A stretch of DNA of 64,000 bases from Ahaetulla prasina. Its lineage: Eukaryota; Chordata; Lepidosauria; Squamata; Colubridae. Positions 10,725 to 20,325 of this stretch are shown piece after piece (positions within the stretch are counted from its first letter, which is position 1; each line of letters opens with the position of its first letter). Under the pieces are notes generated by a model. That model saw only the letters and a program-made list of their open reading frames with translations. It searched no databases and was not told the DNA's origin. Location of the stretch: contig NC_080539.1 of assembly GCF_028640845.1 (NCBI RefSeq), positions 366,625,233-366,689,232 on the forward strand, in the 5' to 3' direction. The translations under genes were made by a program, and so were the position numbers.

Positions 10725-10960
10725 ACTGCTGGAATGGCCTGCAATAGTCCAGACCTTAACCCAACTGAAAATCGATGGAGCCAACTAAAGAAACTTGTTA
10801 GTCAGAAGCGACCCAGCAATAAAACCCAGTTAATAGAAGCCATCCTTCTATCTTGGTTTCACATGATAACAGCTGCCGAACTAAAAGACTTGGTTCACTC
10901 CGTGGGAAGACGTTGTAAGGCCGTAATTCATGCTAAAGGTTACCCAACTATTAACCGGGA
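10725..10960 (+). pseudogene. Tc1-like transposase C-terminal remnant
   Basis: The frame from 10734 includes 'SPDLNPTENRWSQLKKL', which is the SPDLNPIEN box carrying the last acidic residue of the DDE catalytic triad of Tc1 transposases. A shift of frame occurs just before it: 'EWPA' is read in another frame at about 10730. The N-terminal DNA-binding domain and the first two catalytic aspartates are absent, so the element cannot move itself. Confidence 0.85.
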
Positions 10961-11213
10961 TAGCTCAGGCAGTAGAGAAGCCTGTTATTAGAACACAGAG
11001 CCTGCAATTACTGCAGGTTCGAGCCCGGCCCAAGGTTGACTCAGCCTTCCACCCTTTATAAGGTAGGTAAAATGAGGACCCAGATTGTTGGGGGGGCAAT
11101 AAGTTGACTTTGTAAAAAAATATACAAATAGAATGAGACTATTGTCTTATACATTGTAAGCCGCCCTGAGTCTTCGGAGAAGGGCGGGGTATAAATGTAA
11201 ACAAAAAAAAAAC
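10958..11213 (+). mobile_element. tRNA-headed SINE with LINE-like tail
   Basis: An RNA polymerase III box A-like sequence (TAGCTCAGGCAGTAGA) and a box B (GGTTCGAGCCC) lie in the head. The body follows ('aaaatgaggacccagattg'), then the tail 'gccgccctgagtcttcggag' and A-rich sequence. It interrupts the Tc1-like element and is therefore younger. The same SINE is at 29845 (plus) and 57787 (minus), with partial copies at 7140, 8530, 44587 and 57298. Confidence 0.85.
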
Positions 11214-11454
11214 CCGACATGGTGATCATTTTTGTGTATCTCATTTTTTCTATGTCTTCCACTTTTCTTCTTTATACTCTATCTGCTATTCTAATAGCAA
11301 ATCCTTCATAAAAGTTATTGCATTACATTCTTGACTAAATTACAATATCTTTCCATTGATATATAATTTTATGGTATTACTCCAAAAAAAGGTGGTGTTA
11401 TTAGCTAGTTTTAGAAAATACACTTTTCCCAAAAGGTTTCCACAATTTTGGCCA

Positions 11455-11455
<1 letters not shown>

Positions 11456-11506
<51 letters not shown>

Positions 11507-11512
11507 TGTGTA
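11456..11512 (+). repeat. (CT)n(GT)n microsatellite
   Basis: A run of CT followed by GT. Its mirror image, (CA)n then (GA)n, occurs at 10575-10626 on the other side of the Tc1-like element. Confidence 0.95.
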
Positions 11513-12138
11513 AGAGTCTTCAACTCTTCTTACTTTTAGTAGACCAGTAGACTCTTCTTACTGGCGTATTACAACTTTCAGAATCAATTCCCACATTGTG
11601 CTAAAGCAACAAAAAAATATTATCATTTTTGCTGTGTTAACCAAATGCAGGATTGGGTTCATGGCTCAGTACTGGGTTGCCGAATGTTTTGGAAGAGGTT
11701 TGTTTAAAACACAAAGTTAAGATGTTGCAACGTTAAAGCCTTACAGGAGATTTATAATGCAGTTGCCTCCAAGAAGTCTGAGTAAACACGTCTGATCTTT
11801 CATAGCCTTCCAGAAGCTCTGGAAATAAAGCTGTAGGAGGTTCACAGACCACCCATCCTCAACTTTGCATTGTGCGAATCCGGTCAATTGTGGCTTATTC
11901 GGTGAACAATAGCTTAGTGTGATGTTTGAATATAACTTTCTCCCTTGAGCCAAGCTTAACTCCTGCTCCTTACAAAAGGGCTGTCTGCTGTTCCCATGCC
12001 AACAGTGCAGAAGTGGCTTGCCATGGCCTTCTTCAAGAATGTTTTTCAAGTCTCTTGGCTAGTCTACTGTTTCTGGGGTTCCCCATCCACAGATTAACCA
12101 GGGCCAACTTGGATTACCGGGGGGGGGGGGGGATTATC

Positions 12139-12800
12139 AGAGGTGGGCTTCAAAAATTTTAGCAAGAGGTTCTCTACCGGTTGCTGGGTGGGCGTGGCCA
12201 TGGTGGGCGGGGCCTAGTCAGCCTCCTGCACCATGGCATGGGGGGGCTTTTTTGCCTTCCCCGGGCTCTGGAGGCTTTTCTTGAGCCTCCGGGAGGGCGA
12301 AAACAGCCTCCTCAGGCTGTGTAGGCCCTCCCCAGGCTCTCGGGTCGCTCTGGGAATGGGCCCGTTTCCGGCCTTCCTGATCTTTCAGTAGGCCCGTTTT
12401 TCTACTATTAATCTTCTCATAGTTCCCATCACCAATCTCTTTCCATTTATGACTTTATGACTATAACTTGTTGCTGGCAATCCTTATGATTTATATTGAT
12501 ATATTGACCATCAATTGTGTTGTAAATGTTGTACCTTGATGAACGTATCTTTTTTTTTATGTACACTGGGAGCATATGCACCAAGACAAATTCCTTGTGT
12601 GTCCAATCACACTTGGCCAATAAAAATTCTATTCTATTCTATTCTATTTCGCCCTCCCTGAGCCTCCGTGCGTGCCCTGCACTTACCTGCATCCAAAATG
12701 GGCCTCATGGGGACTCCTGGGAGGGGAGGGGAGGGGTGGGCCAGCCAGGAGTGGGATTTGGGGGTTCTTAGCTAGAGGTTCTCCCTGTGAACCCCCAGCA
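12139..12800 (+). mobile_element. hAT-like element split by a CR1/L3 3' end
   Basis: It begins CAGAGGTGGGCTTCAAAAAT, shared with 20325 and, reversed, with the end of the copy near 16725. A CR1/L3 3' end with its ATTCT tail (about 12420-12655) has inserted within it. The right end and target duplication could not be fixed. Confidence 0.5.
12420..12655 (+). mobile_element. CR1/L3-type LINE 3' end with ATTCT tail
   Basis: Matches 1-72 and 486-668 and ends in 'cttggccaataaaaattct' followed by a short ATTCT run. It is a 5'-truncated insertion inside the hAT-like repeat. Confidence 0.8.
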
Positions 12801-12864
12801 GCTAGCTATACACAGCCAGCTATTGTGGCATGTTTATGTGCTTATGGTCTGAAACTCGCATGCT

Positions 12865-13040
12865 TTTTTCAAGAGGCAACTGGACTTCCTTGTTGTTTTT
12901 TTCTTTGAAAATATTTCTCATCCAAGAAGCTTCTTCGGTCCATTCAACTGAAGATGGTTTTTGGATGAGAAGCGAAATGTTTTCAAAGAAAAAAAAAAAA
13001 ACCAAGGAAATGCAGTTGCCTTTTGGAAAAGCATCTTAGA
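12865..13040. repeat. Foldback repeat around 'catccaagaagcttcttc'
   Basis: 'Gaggcaactggacttccttg' at about 12873 and its complement near 13000 form a hairpin with 'tcatccaagaagcttcttcg' in the left arm and 'ttggatgagaagcgaaatgt' in the right. A related hairpin is at 34636-34735 and half-copies are at 6480 and 49255. Confidence 0.65.
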
Positions 13041-13208
13041 GATAACCATGACTTGGTTGATTGAGAATCTCCATAGACATCAAGTGGTCTGAAAGTGAAT
13101 TGGGTCAACTTCATCGTAAGCTCCTGGCTAACTAACTTTGGGCCTGGAGTCTACCTTATTCGAAAAGGCACCTGGGAGCAACTTATGTCTATTTATTCTG
13201 AAAATGTA

Positions 13209-13650
13209 CCGTATTTTTCGGAGTATAAGACGCACTCCCCCCCCCAAAAAAACTGGGTGAAAATCTGGATGTGTCTTATACTCCGAATGTAGCCCCGCCC
13301 AGCTTCTCAAACGGAGGTTTCAGAGGCTGAAAAAAGCATCAGAAATGAAGCTTCAGAAAAGAAGCCCCCAAACAGAGCTTCAGAGGCTTTTTTTCTGAAG
13401 CTGTTTTGGAGGCTTTCCAAGGCAGAAAAAAAGTTTTTTCTGAAACAGAGTTTCAGAAGTTTCAGAGGCAGAAAAAAAAAGCCAAAAAAAGCAAGGCACA
13501 GAGCTCACAGCCAAGGAACCTGTTGCTAAAATTCACTTCTGGAAACAGCTGATTGGGGGTATTCCGGGAGGCCAATCCACCTGCCAATCAGCTTTTTTCT
13601 TATTTTCCTCCCAAAAAACTAAGATGCACCTTATACTCTGAAAAATACGG
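13209..13650. mobile_element. TA-flanked MITE with CCGTATTTTTCGG ends
   Basis: Termini CCGTATTTTTCGGAGTATAA and its near complement at 13628-13650 are flanked by TA on both sides (13207-13208 and 13651-13652). The 442-bp interior has no coding sequence. A decayed relative spans about 34812-35143, and one end is visible near 59397-59425. Confidence 0.85.
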
Positions 13651-13654
13651 TATA

Positions 13655-14334
13655 TTTATTTTATTTATTTTATTTATTTATTTTGTCACAACAATATATG
13701 TAACTATCATACAGAAAGGTTATATAGTATATAAAGGTATAGAAGAAAAGAAAAACAATAGGACAGGAACGGTAGGCACGTTTGTGCGCTTATGCACGCC
13801 CCTTATGGTCCTCTTAGGAATGGGGTGAGGTCAATAGTAGAAAGTTTTTGGTTAAAGCTTTTAGGATTATGAGAAGAGACCACAGAGTCAGGTAAAGTAT
13901 TCCAAGCACTGATGATTCTGTTACAGAAGTCATATTTTCTGCAATCTAGATTAAAGCGATTGACATTAAATTTAAATCTATTGGTTGCTCTTGTATTATT
14001 GCAATTAAAGCTGAAGTAGTCTTTAACAGGAAGGACATTACAATAGATGATTCTATGAGTTAAACTTAGGTCTTGTCGAAGGTGACGGAGTTCCAAGTTT
14101 TCCAAGCCCAGGATTTCAAGTCTAGTGGGATAAGGTATTTTGTTGTTTACAGAGGAATGGAGAACGCTTCTTGTAAAATATGACACGTTCAATTGTATTG
14201 ATGTCAGAGATATGGTGAGAGTTCCAAACAGGTGAGCTGTATTCTAGAATTGGTCTAGCAAATGTTTTATATGCTCTGGTTAGTAGTGTAGTGTTTTTGT
14301 ATATAGCTGCCCAACTCATGGTGACTCTGAGAGG
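13655..14334 (-). pseudogene. CR1-group LINE 3' end, minus strand
   Basis: The minus strand encodes the reverse-transcriptase tail with 'LARPILEYSSPVWN'-like and 'PTRLEILGLENLELR' segments, ending in 'LTPFLRGP' and a stop near 13803. Then come the 3' UTR and ATTT repeats. One frame break is seen near 14180. A solo LTR starts six bases to the right. Confidence 0.85.
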
Positions 14335-14339
14335 GTTAC

Positions 14340-14909
14340 TGTTCTGACCTAGGCTTCCCAAGATCATGAAGCAGACTTCTCGCCCTGATAAAATCTCTTT
14401 TATTTAGGTTAAATTCCTCTCCAGCGGAGTTCTGGCAAACAGTCTTTCATCAGATTTCACAACTACAGACCTTTATCAAACCTGATGAGCTGCCAGGTTG
14501 ATATCTTCCAAACGCCACGCTGGAGCAACAATTATTTGGCAAGAAGTCAGGAACAGATCTTCACTCTAATGAATTGAACCAATTGCCTCCTGCAAATTCC
14601 CTTTCACTCCTCTTTATTCCCTATGGGGGCCATTCATCTCTGCCTTTACTCCCGAGTCGGCCCTTGTTCTTTACCCACCCCCCTTCTCCTGGCAGCTCTG
14701 CACATGTGCACATCGGGAACAGGCTCCAGCTATTCTTCTGTCCCACTGATATCTGACTCCAAAGGCAGCTGATAACTGTCGGACGGCCCTGGCCCCCATC
14801 TCTGCAGACCACTCATCAGAGCCTTCCCCAGGAGTGGCCCATGTTCCTTCCAAACCTCCTCACTGTCTGAGTCTGTCACCAGCTCCGCTGGCCACTGGCG
14901 GACACAACA
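14340..14909 (-). mobile_element. Solo LTR with exact 5-bp TSD GTTAC
   Basis: The element begins TG (TGTTCTGACC) and ends CA (GACACAACA). Exact duplications of GTTAC are at 14335-14339 and 14910-14914. Read on the minus strand it starts TGTTGTGTC, as do the LTRs at 15618, 17457 and 23364, so it is the same family. A poly(A) signal is present near its 3' end on that strand. There is no internal region, so it arose by LTR-LTR recombination. Confidence 0.9.
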
Positions 14910-15617
14910 GTTACAGAAATAAACCCCCCAAAACAAGACCCAATAAACCCCCCATTGCTCTGGTGACCACCATCTAAGCAACCACTTGATGGGCTCCATA
15001 TCAACCTGACATTGTTTTACCAAGAGTATAACTTTAATGATTCCATATAGGCACAGAAGTAGCAAAGCCAGTTCTACATTTTTCTTGGGAAAAACAACAG
15101 AGTTAAAATTCCCTTTTTCCCTTGGACCTCCCCACGGTTCGTTGTCCAGCGATCAATTGTATTCATTTTGTTTTGGGAACATTCTGAGCAGCTCAGAGTT
15201 TTCCTAGCGTTTGACTTTAGAGTGTGTTGGCTCACTTGAATTCCCTCCCAAGCCTCCCTTGCATTCCAATACTTTCCTTCCCTGCTCCCCGTATCCGTTG
15301 TCTGGTTGAGAGCAGGGGTGTGTGCCGATTCAGCCATGACAAGGCCCTTCTTGGTCCTACTAGATGAGGGATGTCAAACTCAAGACCTGGGGGCTGGATC
15401 CGGCCCATGGGGCGCTTAGGTCTGGCCCGCGGGGCCGCCCTGGAAACAGCGAAGGACTGGCCTGTGGCACATCTGCCAGCAAAAACAGAGCTCAGGAGGG
15501 CTGCGAGTGGAGGGTTGCAGGAAACCATCACAACCTAAAACAGAGCTTAGGAGGGCCCTCCCGAGCTCTGTTTTCACTGGCAGAGGGTTGCAGGAGGCCA
15601 TTGCAACCAAAAATGGG

Positions 15618-16173
15618 TGTTGTGTCTGCACCCCACGAGCCGGGGCCCCTGCCAGAAAGTGACTCGGAAGGTGAGGGGGAAGGGCCATCAGGACTTACCT
15701 CTGGAGCACTAGCTTCCCTGGCTCAGCTCCAGGAGCCAGAAGCAGGCCAGGTGGAGGAGATAATGAGACCTCCGTCCCCTGACTCTTTCCCGCCCCCCAG
15801 GCCCCACCTCCAGACCCGGCTGATGGCAATCAGGCCTGGCTGGACCCTAGGTTTCATAGGCAGGAGAGGCGGGAACAACAGAAGCAGGGATGGGGCAGGC
15901 CTAGGAAGTGCTGAGTCATGGAGCCACATGCCACAAGGTATAAAAGCAGCAAGGGCTGCTATACTACTTTGTGGCGAGCAAATCAACTGCTTAGACGGAG
16001 AGAGCTAGAGATGAAGTACTGTTTGTTCCTGGTTTCCTGGTTGACTCATCGGCATCAGGAGAGATAACAGAGACACTTGGCAGATGCTCGCTAGTTTGCT
16101 TCCAGAGCTGATAGTTGCTAGCTAATTAAGTCATTGCTCGTGTCTCCCGGACTGAGACAAGGAGGACAGAACA
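15618..16173 (+). mobile_element. Solo LTR, TGTTGTGTC family
   Basis: It runs from TGTTGTGTCTGC to GGACAGAACA. A TATA-box-like sequence (GGTATAAAAG, near 15936) sits where an LTR promoter would be. The flanking pentamers ATGGG and ACGGA match poorly, so the target duplication has decayed or an end is slightly misplaced. Confidence 0.75.
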
Positions 16174-16229
16174 ACGGAACTCAGGAGTTCATTTTCTCTG
16201 GCAGTGCACTTGGGCCACTATAGGTGCCC

Positions 16230-16730
16230 CGGACATGAGTGATGAGCTCGCCACACCCACCCTGGCCATGCCCACTCCCTGCTTGAGGTCAAGCATAAGG
16301 GAGGGCAGGGGAGGGCTGCTGGAGGTTCGCAGGGGTTCGGGAGAACCTCTAGCTAAGTTTCTGTGCAATTCAGAGAACCCCCAAATCCCACTCCTGGCTG
16401 GCCCTGCCCACCCCTGCCCACCCCTCACAGGAGTCCCCACGTGGTCCGTTTTGGATGCAGGTTTTGGAGGCTCTGGAAAGGCAAAAACGGGCCTATCAAA
16501 AGTTCAGGAAGGAAAAAAAAAAGGGAAAAAAGAAGGCCTCCAGAGCCTGGGGAGGCTATTTTCACCCTCTTGGAGGCTCAAAGAAAGCCTCTGGAGTCTG
16601 GGGAGGGCAAAAATGTCCCCCCCCACCACCATAGTGCAGGGGGCTGATTAAGCCAAGCCCACCATGGCCACACCCACTCAGCAACCGGGCAGAGAACCCC
16701 TTGCTAAAAATTTTGAAGCCTACCCCTGGG
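16230..16730 (-). mobile_element. hAT-like MITE, reverse copy
   Basis: The end 'tgctaaaaattttgaagcct' followed by ACCCCTG mirrors the starts of the repeats at 12139 and 20325. The interior shares 'ccatggccacacccac' blocks with them. The left boundary was not resolved. Confidence 0.5.
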
Positions 16731-16799
16731 GGAAGGGACCCCTTAACATATCTTCTTCCCTGGTGGGCCAGAAACGATGGCCCTTCAAATAACCTTGCC

Positions 16800-17125
16800 C
16801 CAGGCCATGTAAGGTTTTAAAGGCAGTTCCCTGAAGAGAAGTGACACATGTGCAAATCTAGAATTGCGTGAAACCATGCAGGCCACTGGATTTCGAATCA
16901 ATACCGGATATATTTTTTCAAGGGCAGCCCCATATAGAGCACAGCATAGCAGTCAAGATGGGAAGTGCCTAGGGTGTAGGCGATTGTGAGCAGGGTGTAA
17001 CTGATCCACAACCCACAGTTGTGTATAGACCCTCCTGGCCACGACTGCCACCTGCTCCTCACGCAGCAGTTGCGAGTCCAGGAGAACACCCCTCCCCGCC
17101 CAGATTATGCACCAGCTCCATCTGT
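16800..17125 (-). pseudogene. Diverged L2-like LINE fragment
   Basis: The minus-strand translation holds 'SHLDCYAVLYMGLPL', matching 'SRLDYCNALYMGLPL' in the copy at 26900-26960. It is an old fragment of the reverse-transcriptase C-terminus. A related fragment lies near 60590-60790. Confidence 0.65.
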
Positions 17126-17339
17126 GGACCAATCTCTGAGTCCTAAAAGAAAAGAAGAATTAGGGGTGACATGATAGCAATATTTCAGTATATGAGGGGT
17201 TGCCACAAAGAAGAGGGGGTCAAATTATTCTCCAAAGCCACCAGTGCAAGACAAGAGGCAATGGATGGAAACTAATCAAGGAGAGAAGCAACCTGGAATT
17301 AAGGCAAAACTTCCTAACAGTGAGGACAATTAACTAGTG

Positions 17340-18004
17340 CAGGGGTCTGCAAATTTGGCTCTTTTAAAACTTGTGGACTTCAACTCCCAGAGTTCCTCAG
17401 CCAGCTTTGTTCTGGCTGAACTCTGGGAGTTGAAGTCCACAAGTCTTAAAAGAGTCTGTCGTGTGCCACTCCTCCGCTGATGACTGGGTCAGGGAAATCC
17501 AAATCAGGCGTGCCTCTGCAGCTCTGCCAAAGTCCTAGCAAAGTTCTCAAGGCAGGCAGGAGACCAGAAAGTGACTTCAGCAAGATATATTAGACTTTGC
17601 CTGACTCAGAGAATGCCAGAAAGCAGATCCTTTATATAGGCCATGGGGTGTGGCTCCATGACTCAGCACTTATCCAGGCCTGCCCCTCCCTTCCTTCTGT
17701 CGCCGCCGCCTATCAATTCTCCTGAAGCGAGGGTCACTCCAGTCTGCAGCTGTTGGTAATTGACCTTCCTCAGGCTCACATGCTGTGGGGGAGGGGGAGG
17801 GGTCTAGTTGCTCCGTTTGCCTGGGCATGGAGCCAGAGCTGGGGGCTGGAGGTACTTCTTCCTCCTCAGCCTGTTTGGGCATGGAGCCAGGGCTGGGGCC
17901 AGGAGGGATACTAGGACATTCCTCAGCGTTCGGAAGCAGATAAGAAGGCCCCGGCTGCGGTGAAAGCGGGCGAGACACAACAGAGTCAAGTTTGCAGACC
18001 CCTG
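17340..18004. mobile_element. Foldback hAT MITE with exact 8-bp TSD, split by an LTR
   Basis: Termini CAGGGGTCTGCAAATTTGG and CAAGTTTGCAGACCCCTG. Exact duplication AACTAGTG is at 17332-17339 and 18005-18012. The hairpin's right arm is interrupted at 17457-17981 by the solo LTR. Confidence 0.92.
17457..17981 (-). mobile_element. Solo LTR with exact 5-bp TSD GAGTC
   Basis: It starts TGTCGTGTGCC and ends GACACAACA. GAGTC is at 17452-17456 and 17982-17986. The minus strand starts TGTTGTGTC and carries a TATATAAAGG promoter-like site near 17632. It is the youngest layer in a three-level nest. Confidence 0.92.
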
Positions 18005-18281
18005 AACTAGTGGAACAGCTTGCCTTCAGAAATTGTGGGCGCTCCATCACTGGAGGTTTTTAAGAAGAGACTAGACAGTCACTTGTCTGAGATTGTATAG
18101 GTTCTCCTGATTGAGCAGAGGGCTGGACTAGATGATCTCCAAGGTCCCTTCCAACTCCGTTTTATATTATATTATAAGGGCATGATTTAATACAGGGCAG
18201 CCTCCAACAAACATGAGCAGCTAGCGTAACAATCACCATCTGCAATATTTTTCATTGCAGCCAAAAGCCACAGTCAACTCC

Positions 18282-19010
18282 ATGGAGAAAGAAACAGTCA
18301 CAACTCTGCTCAGTGGCACTGGCGGTCCAGCCCCACGGCTGTGTCGAGCCAGCCTGGCTGGTCTCATGGTTTTGCGTCTGGGATTCCTGATCTTAGGAGC
18401 CGCAACGGTTTGGCGGGACGAGTCGGCGGACCTGCGGTGCAATTCCACCCAGCAGAGCTGCCTCATTGCTTGTTGGGATGAAGCCTTTCCTATCTCCCCT
18501 TTGAATCTCTTCCTGTTGCAGGCGGCCAGCCTCCTCACCCACAGCTTGGCCTGCGTGTTCCTGTATCCCTCCCTGGACGTCCAGGGCAAGTGCCTTGGGG
18601 GGCAGAGCCAGCCCTGGGGCGGTGGTCTAGAGCTCAGGTTGCATTTGGTCAACCTCTTGGCCAAGACTCTTCTGGAAGGTCTCTTCGTGGTGACCTTCCA
18701 CAGCCTCTACAGCCACTATCCAGAGACCCTCTATTTCCCCCCTTCTGTATCTTGTCCTGAAGCCACACAGTGTACGATCCAGGCAGCCAACTGGAAGGCG
18801 GCATTCAGCCTCTTCATAGCGGCGACCTCCTGGGCTTCTATCGCAGTGGTCGTCATTGCTTTGTGTCTTGCGATCAGGGAAATGCTCCAAACCACCTTCT
18901 CGGCCTGCAAAATGTCATCAATTGGAACGCCTCTCCTTCGTTCAGTGTGTTCTCTGCCTTCCAAGTGGGACTTTATGTGGAAAGGATCTTCTAGTGGGGT
19001 TCCAGTTTAA
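18282..19010 (+). CDS. Divergent connexin-like gap junction protein
   Basis: A single 242-codon open frame. The start chosen is ATG 18282. A splice acceptor (ttttcattgcag, ending at 18260) lies 21 bases upstream, fitting the usual connexin plan of a non-coding first exon and one coding exon. Four hydrophobic segments lie at about 24-44, 74-95, 121-140 and 173-197. After the first comes WRDESADLRC, the connexin first-loop signature, with cysteines C53-x6-C60-x3-C64, then 'ACWDEAFPIS', matching the conserved CYDxxFPIS. The second loop has C158-x5-C164, but the third cysteine expected near 170 is Asn. The C-tail is short (about 45 residues) and the cytoplasmic loop is small. Connexins form hexameric hemichannels in the plasma membrane. 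The frame is intact, but the lost cysteine is unusual. It could be a lineage-specific connexin or a recently relaxed gene. I cannot name the orthologue. Confidence 0.85.
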   Translation: MEKETVTTLLSGTGGPAPRLCRASLAGLMVLRLGFLILGAATVWRDESADLRCNSTQQSCLIACWDEAFPISPLNLFLLQAASLLTHSLACVFLYPSLDVQGKCLGGQSQPWGGGLELRLHLVNLLAKTLLEGLFVVTFHSLYSHYPETLYFPPSVSCPEATQCTIQAANWKAAFSLFIAATSWASIAVVVIALCLAIREMLQTTFSACKMSSIGTPLLRSVCSLPSKWDFMWKGSSSGVPV

Positions 19011-19065
19011 GGAGTCTGATATTATTTGGAAGTCTTCATCGTCACCTCGGCAGCCTTGTCTGGAG

Positions 19066-19850
19066 CAGGGGTCACCAACCTTTCGGACCTCAGGGACCAC
19101 TAAATTCATAATTTTAAATCCTGAGGACCACTTATATGATCTGTCTAATGACTGGCTTGGTGGGCGTGGCTGGGTGATCATGTGTGGATGGGCGTGGCCA
19201 ACTCACTCACATCAAGGGGCACCTCAATGTCACTCACATCAAGGGGCACCTCGCCAGCCTCTACTCACCCCTCTCCTCCCAGCCACTCCTCATCTCCCCA
19301 CCCGGGTTTCTTAGAGCGCCAACAGGAAGCAGTTCTTGGAGCTAAGTAGCCACCATGAGAAAGAGTTGGCAAAACAGCTCAGTTCAAATTGGATCTGACC
19401 AAGAAGGAGGCTCATCAGAAGCACCTCACTGAGGACTAGGAGCATAGGCTTTCCAAGCAGAGGGAAGACCTGTGGGAGTGCAAGGCCAGGTACAGGCACC
19501 TGGAGGCTCAGTGGGCTGAGATGGTCAGTCAGTTCCAGGCCATGATGCAGTCCCATTGAAACAAGGCCCTCCGCCTCTTTGCCACCAGTAGCATTTCCCT
19601 CTAGCCTTTGTCCAAAGCCCTGCACCAGAAGGCTGAAGCAGACCCCAAGTCAGAATTTCTGTCCCCCTCCACCCCACACAAAAAGACCCTGAAGGGGGAG
19701 ACTCTCTGCAGCAACACAAGCGTTCATTGCACGTATCCAGTCTAGGGGGTGCAGTTTGAGGATCCCTGATTTAGTGCAATATAAAAAATGCAAATAATTT
19801 TTCTGCGGACCACCAAAATTTTCTCACGGACCACCAGTTGGTGACCACTG
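19066..19850. mobile_element. hAT element with exact 8-bp TSD carrying coding-like cargo
   Basis: Termini CAGGGGTCACCAACC and GTTGGTGACCACTG are inverted repeats. Exact duplication GTCTGGAG is at 19058-19065 and 19851-19858. The ends also share 'ggaccac' motifs. The interior holds a decayed coiled-coil reading frame. A second internal hAT-like end (TTTGAGGATCCCTG, near 19759-19772) suggests a nested insertion. Confidence 0.9.
19318..19745 (+). pseudogene. Decayed coiled-coil gene fragment inside a hAT element
   Basis: The frame starting at 19380 reads 'QFKLDLTKKEAHQKHLTED', a stop at 19437, then 'EHRLSKQREDLWECKARYRH' and 'LEAQWAEMVSQFQAMMQSH' with a stop at 19557, and then a Ser/Pro/Lys-rich tail with a third stop. 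Upstream, another frame gives 'RKQFLELSSHHEKELAKQL', so there is probably one frameshift. Heptad-like charged and hydrophobic spacing indicates a coiled coil. A possible splice acceptor (tttcttag) precedes it. I do not recognise the source gene. It is neither a transposase nor an LTR product. Confidence 0.6.
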
Positions 19851-19864
19851 GTCTGGAGATCAAC

Positions 19865-20240
19865 TACAGGTCGTCCTTGACTTACAACCAGGAATGGGAC
19901 CAGAATTCATTCTTTAGTTAAGTGAGTCAGGCTGCATTTTATATCTTTTTTTTTTTGCTATGGTCGCTAAGTGAATCAGAGCCATTAAGTGCATCCGGCT
20001 TCCCCTATTAACTTTGCTTGCCAGAAGGGATGAGTTCGGACGATGATCATGGGACCCCAGGATGCTGCAATTGTGATAAATACACGCAGGTTACGAGCCC
20101 AAAATCTGGTTGTGTGACTATGAGGGATGCTGAAGTGGTCACAAGGGCAGGTCTTAGGTAATGTTTGTCAGAGCCACCATAACGTGAAATGTTAAATGTA
20201 ACAGAATGGTTGTTAAATCAAGAATTACCTGCACAGGTGC
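19865..20240. mobile_element. TA-flanked foldback MITE copy
   Basis: Starts 'acaggtcgtccttgacttac' and ends 'aatcaagaattacctgcac', the CAGGTAGTYCTC family in a diverged copy. Confidence 0.6.
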
Positions 20241-20325
20241 CTTGAAATGAGAGGTGGATAATGTGTTGAAAGACTGGGACTTTGTGATGCTCCATCCCCA
20301 TCAAAGCGCCTGTGGGTTTATCCAG

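Larger units (their letters stand above)
10627..11455 (+). mobile_element. Decayed Tc1/mariner element with 65-bp TIRs
   Basis: Left TIR (10627-10694) and right TIR (11391-11455) are near-perfect inverted repeats starting GTGGCCAAAATTGTGGAAAC. Both are flanked by TA, the Tc1/mariner target. Inside is only the C-terminal end of a transposase, and a SINE has inserted at about 10958-11213. The outer flanks are mirrored microsatellites (CA, then GA, then TA on each side). Confidence 0.9.
17146..18172 (+). mobile_element. CR1 LINE 3' end interrupted by nested elements
   Basis: CR1 ORF2 end and 3' tail occupy 17146-17339 and resume at 18005-18172, ending 'ggtcccttccaactccgttt'. The gap is filled exactly by a hAT MITE (17340-18004) that itself contains a solo LTR. 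The CR1 is therefore the oldest layer. Confidence 0.85.

Noticed and set aside
15364..16008. 214-codon plus-strand frame
   Set aside because: It overlaps the left flank and most of the solo LTR at 15618-16173. The Pro/Glu/Ser-rich text recurs in the other LTR copies, so it is LTR sequence rather than a gene.
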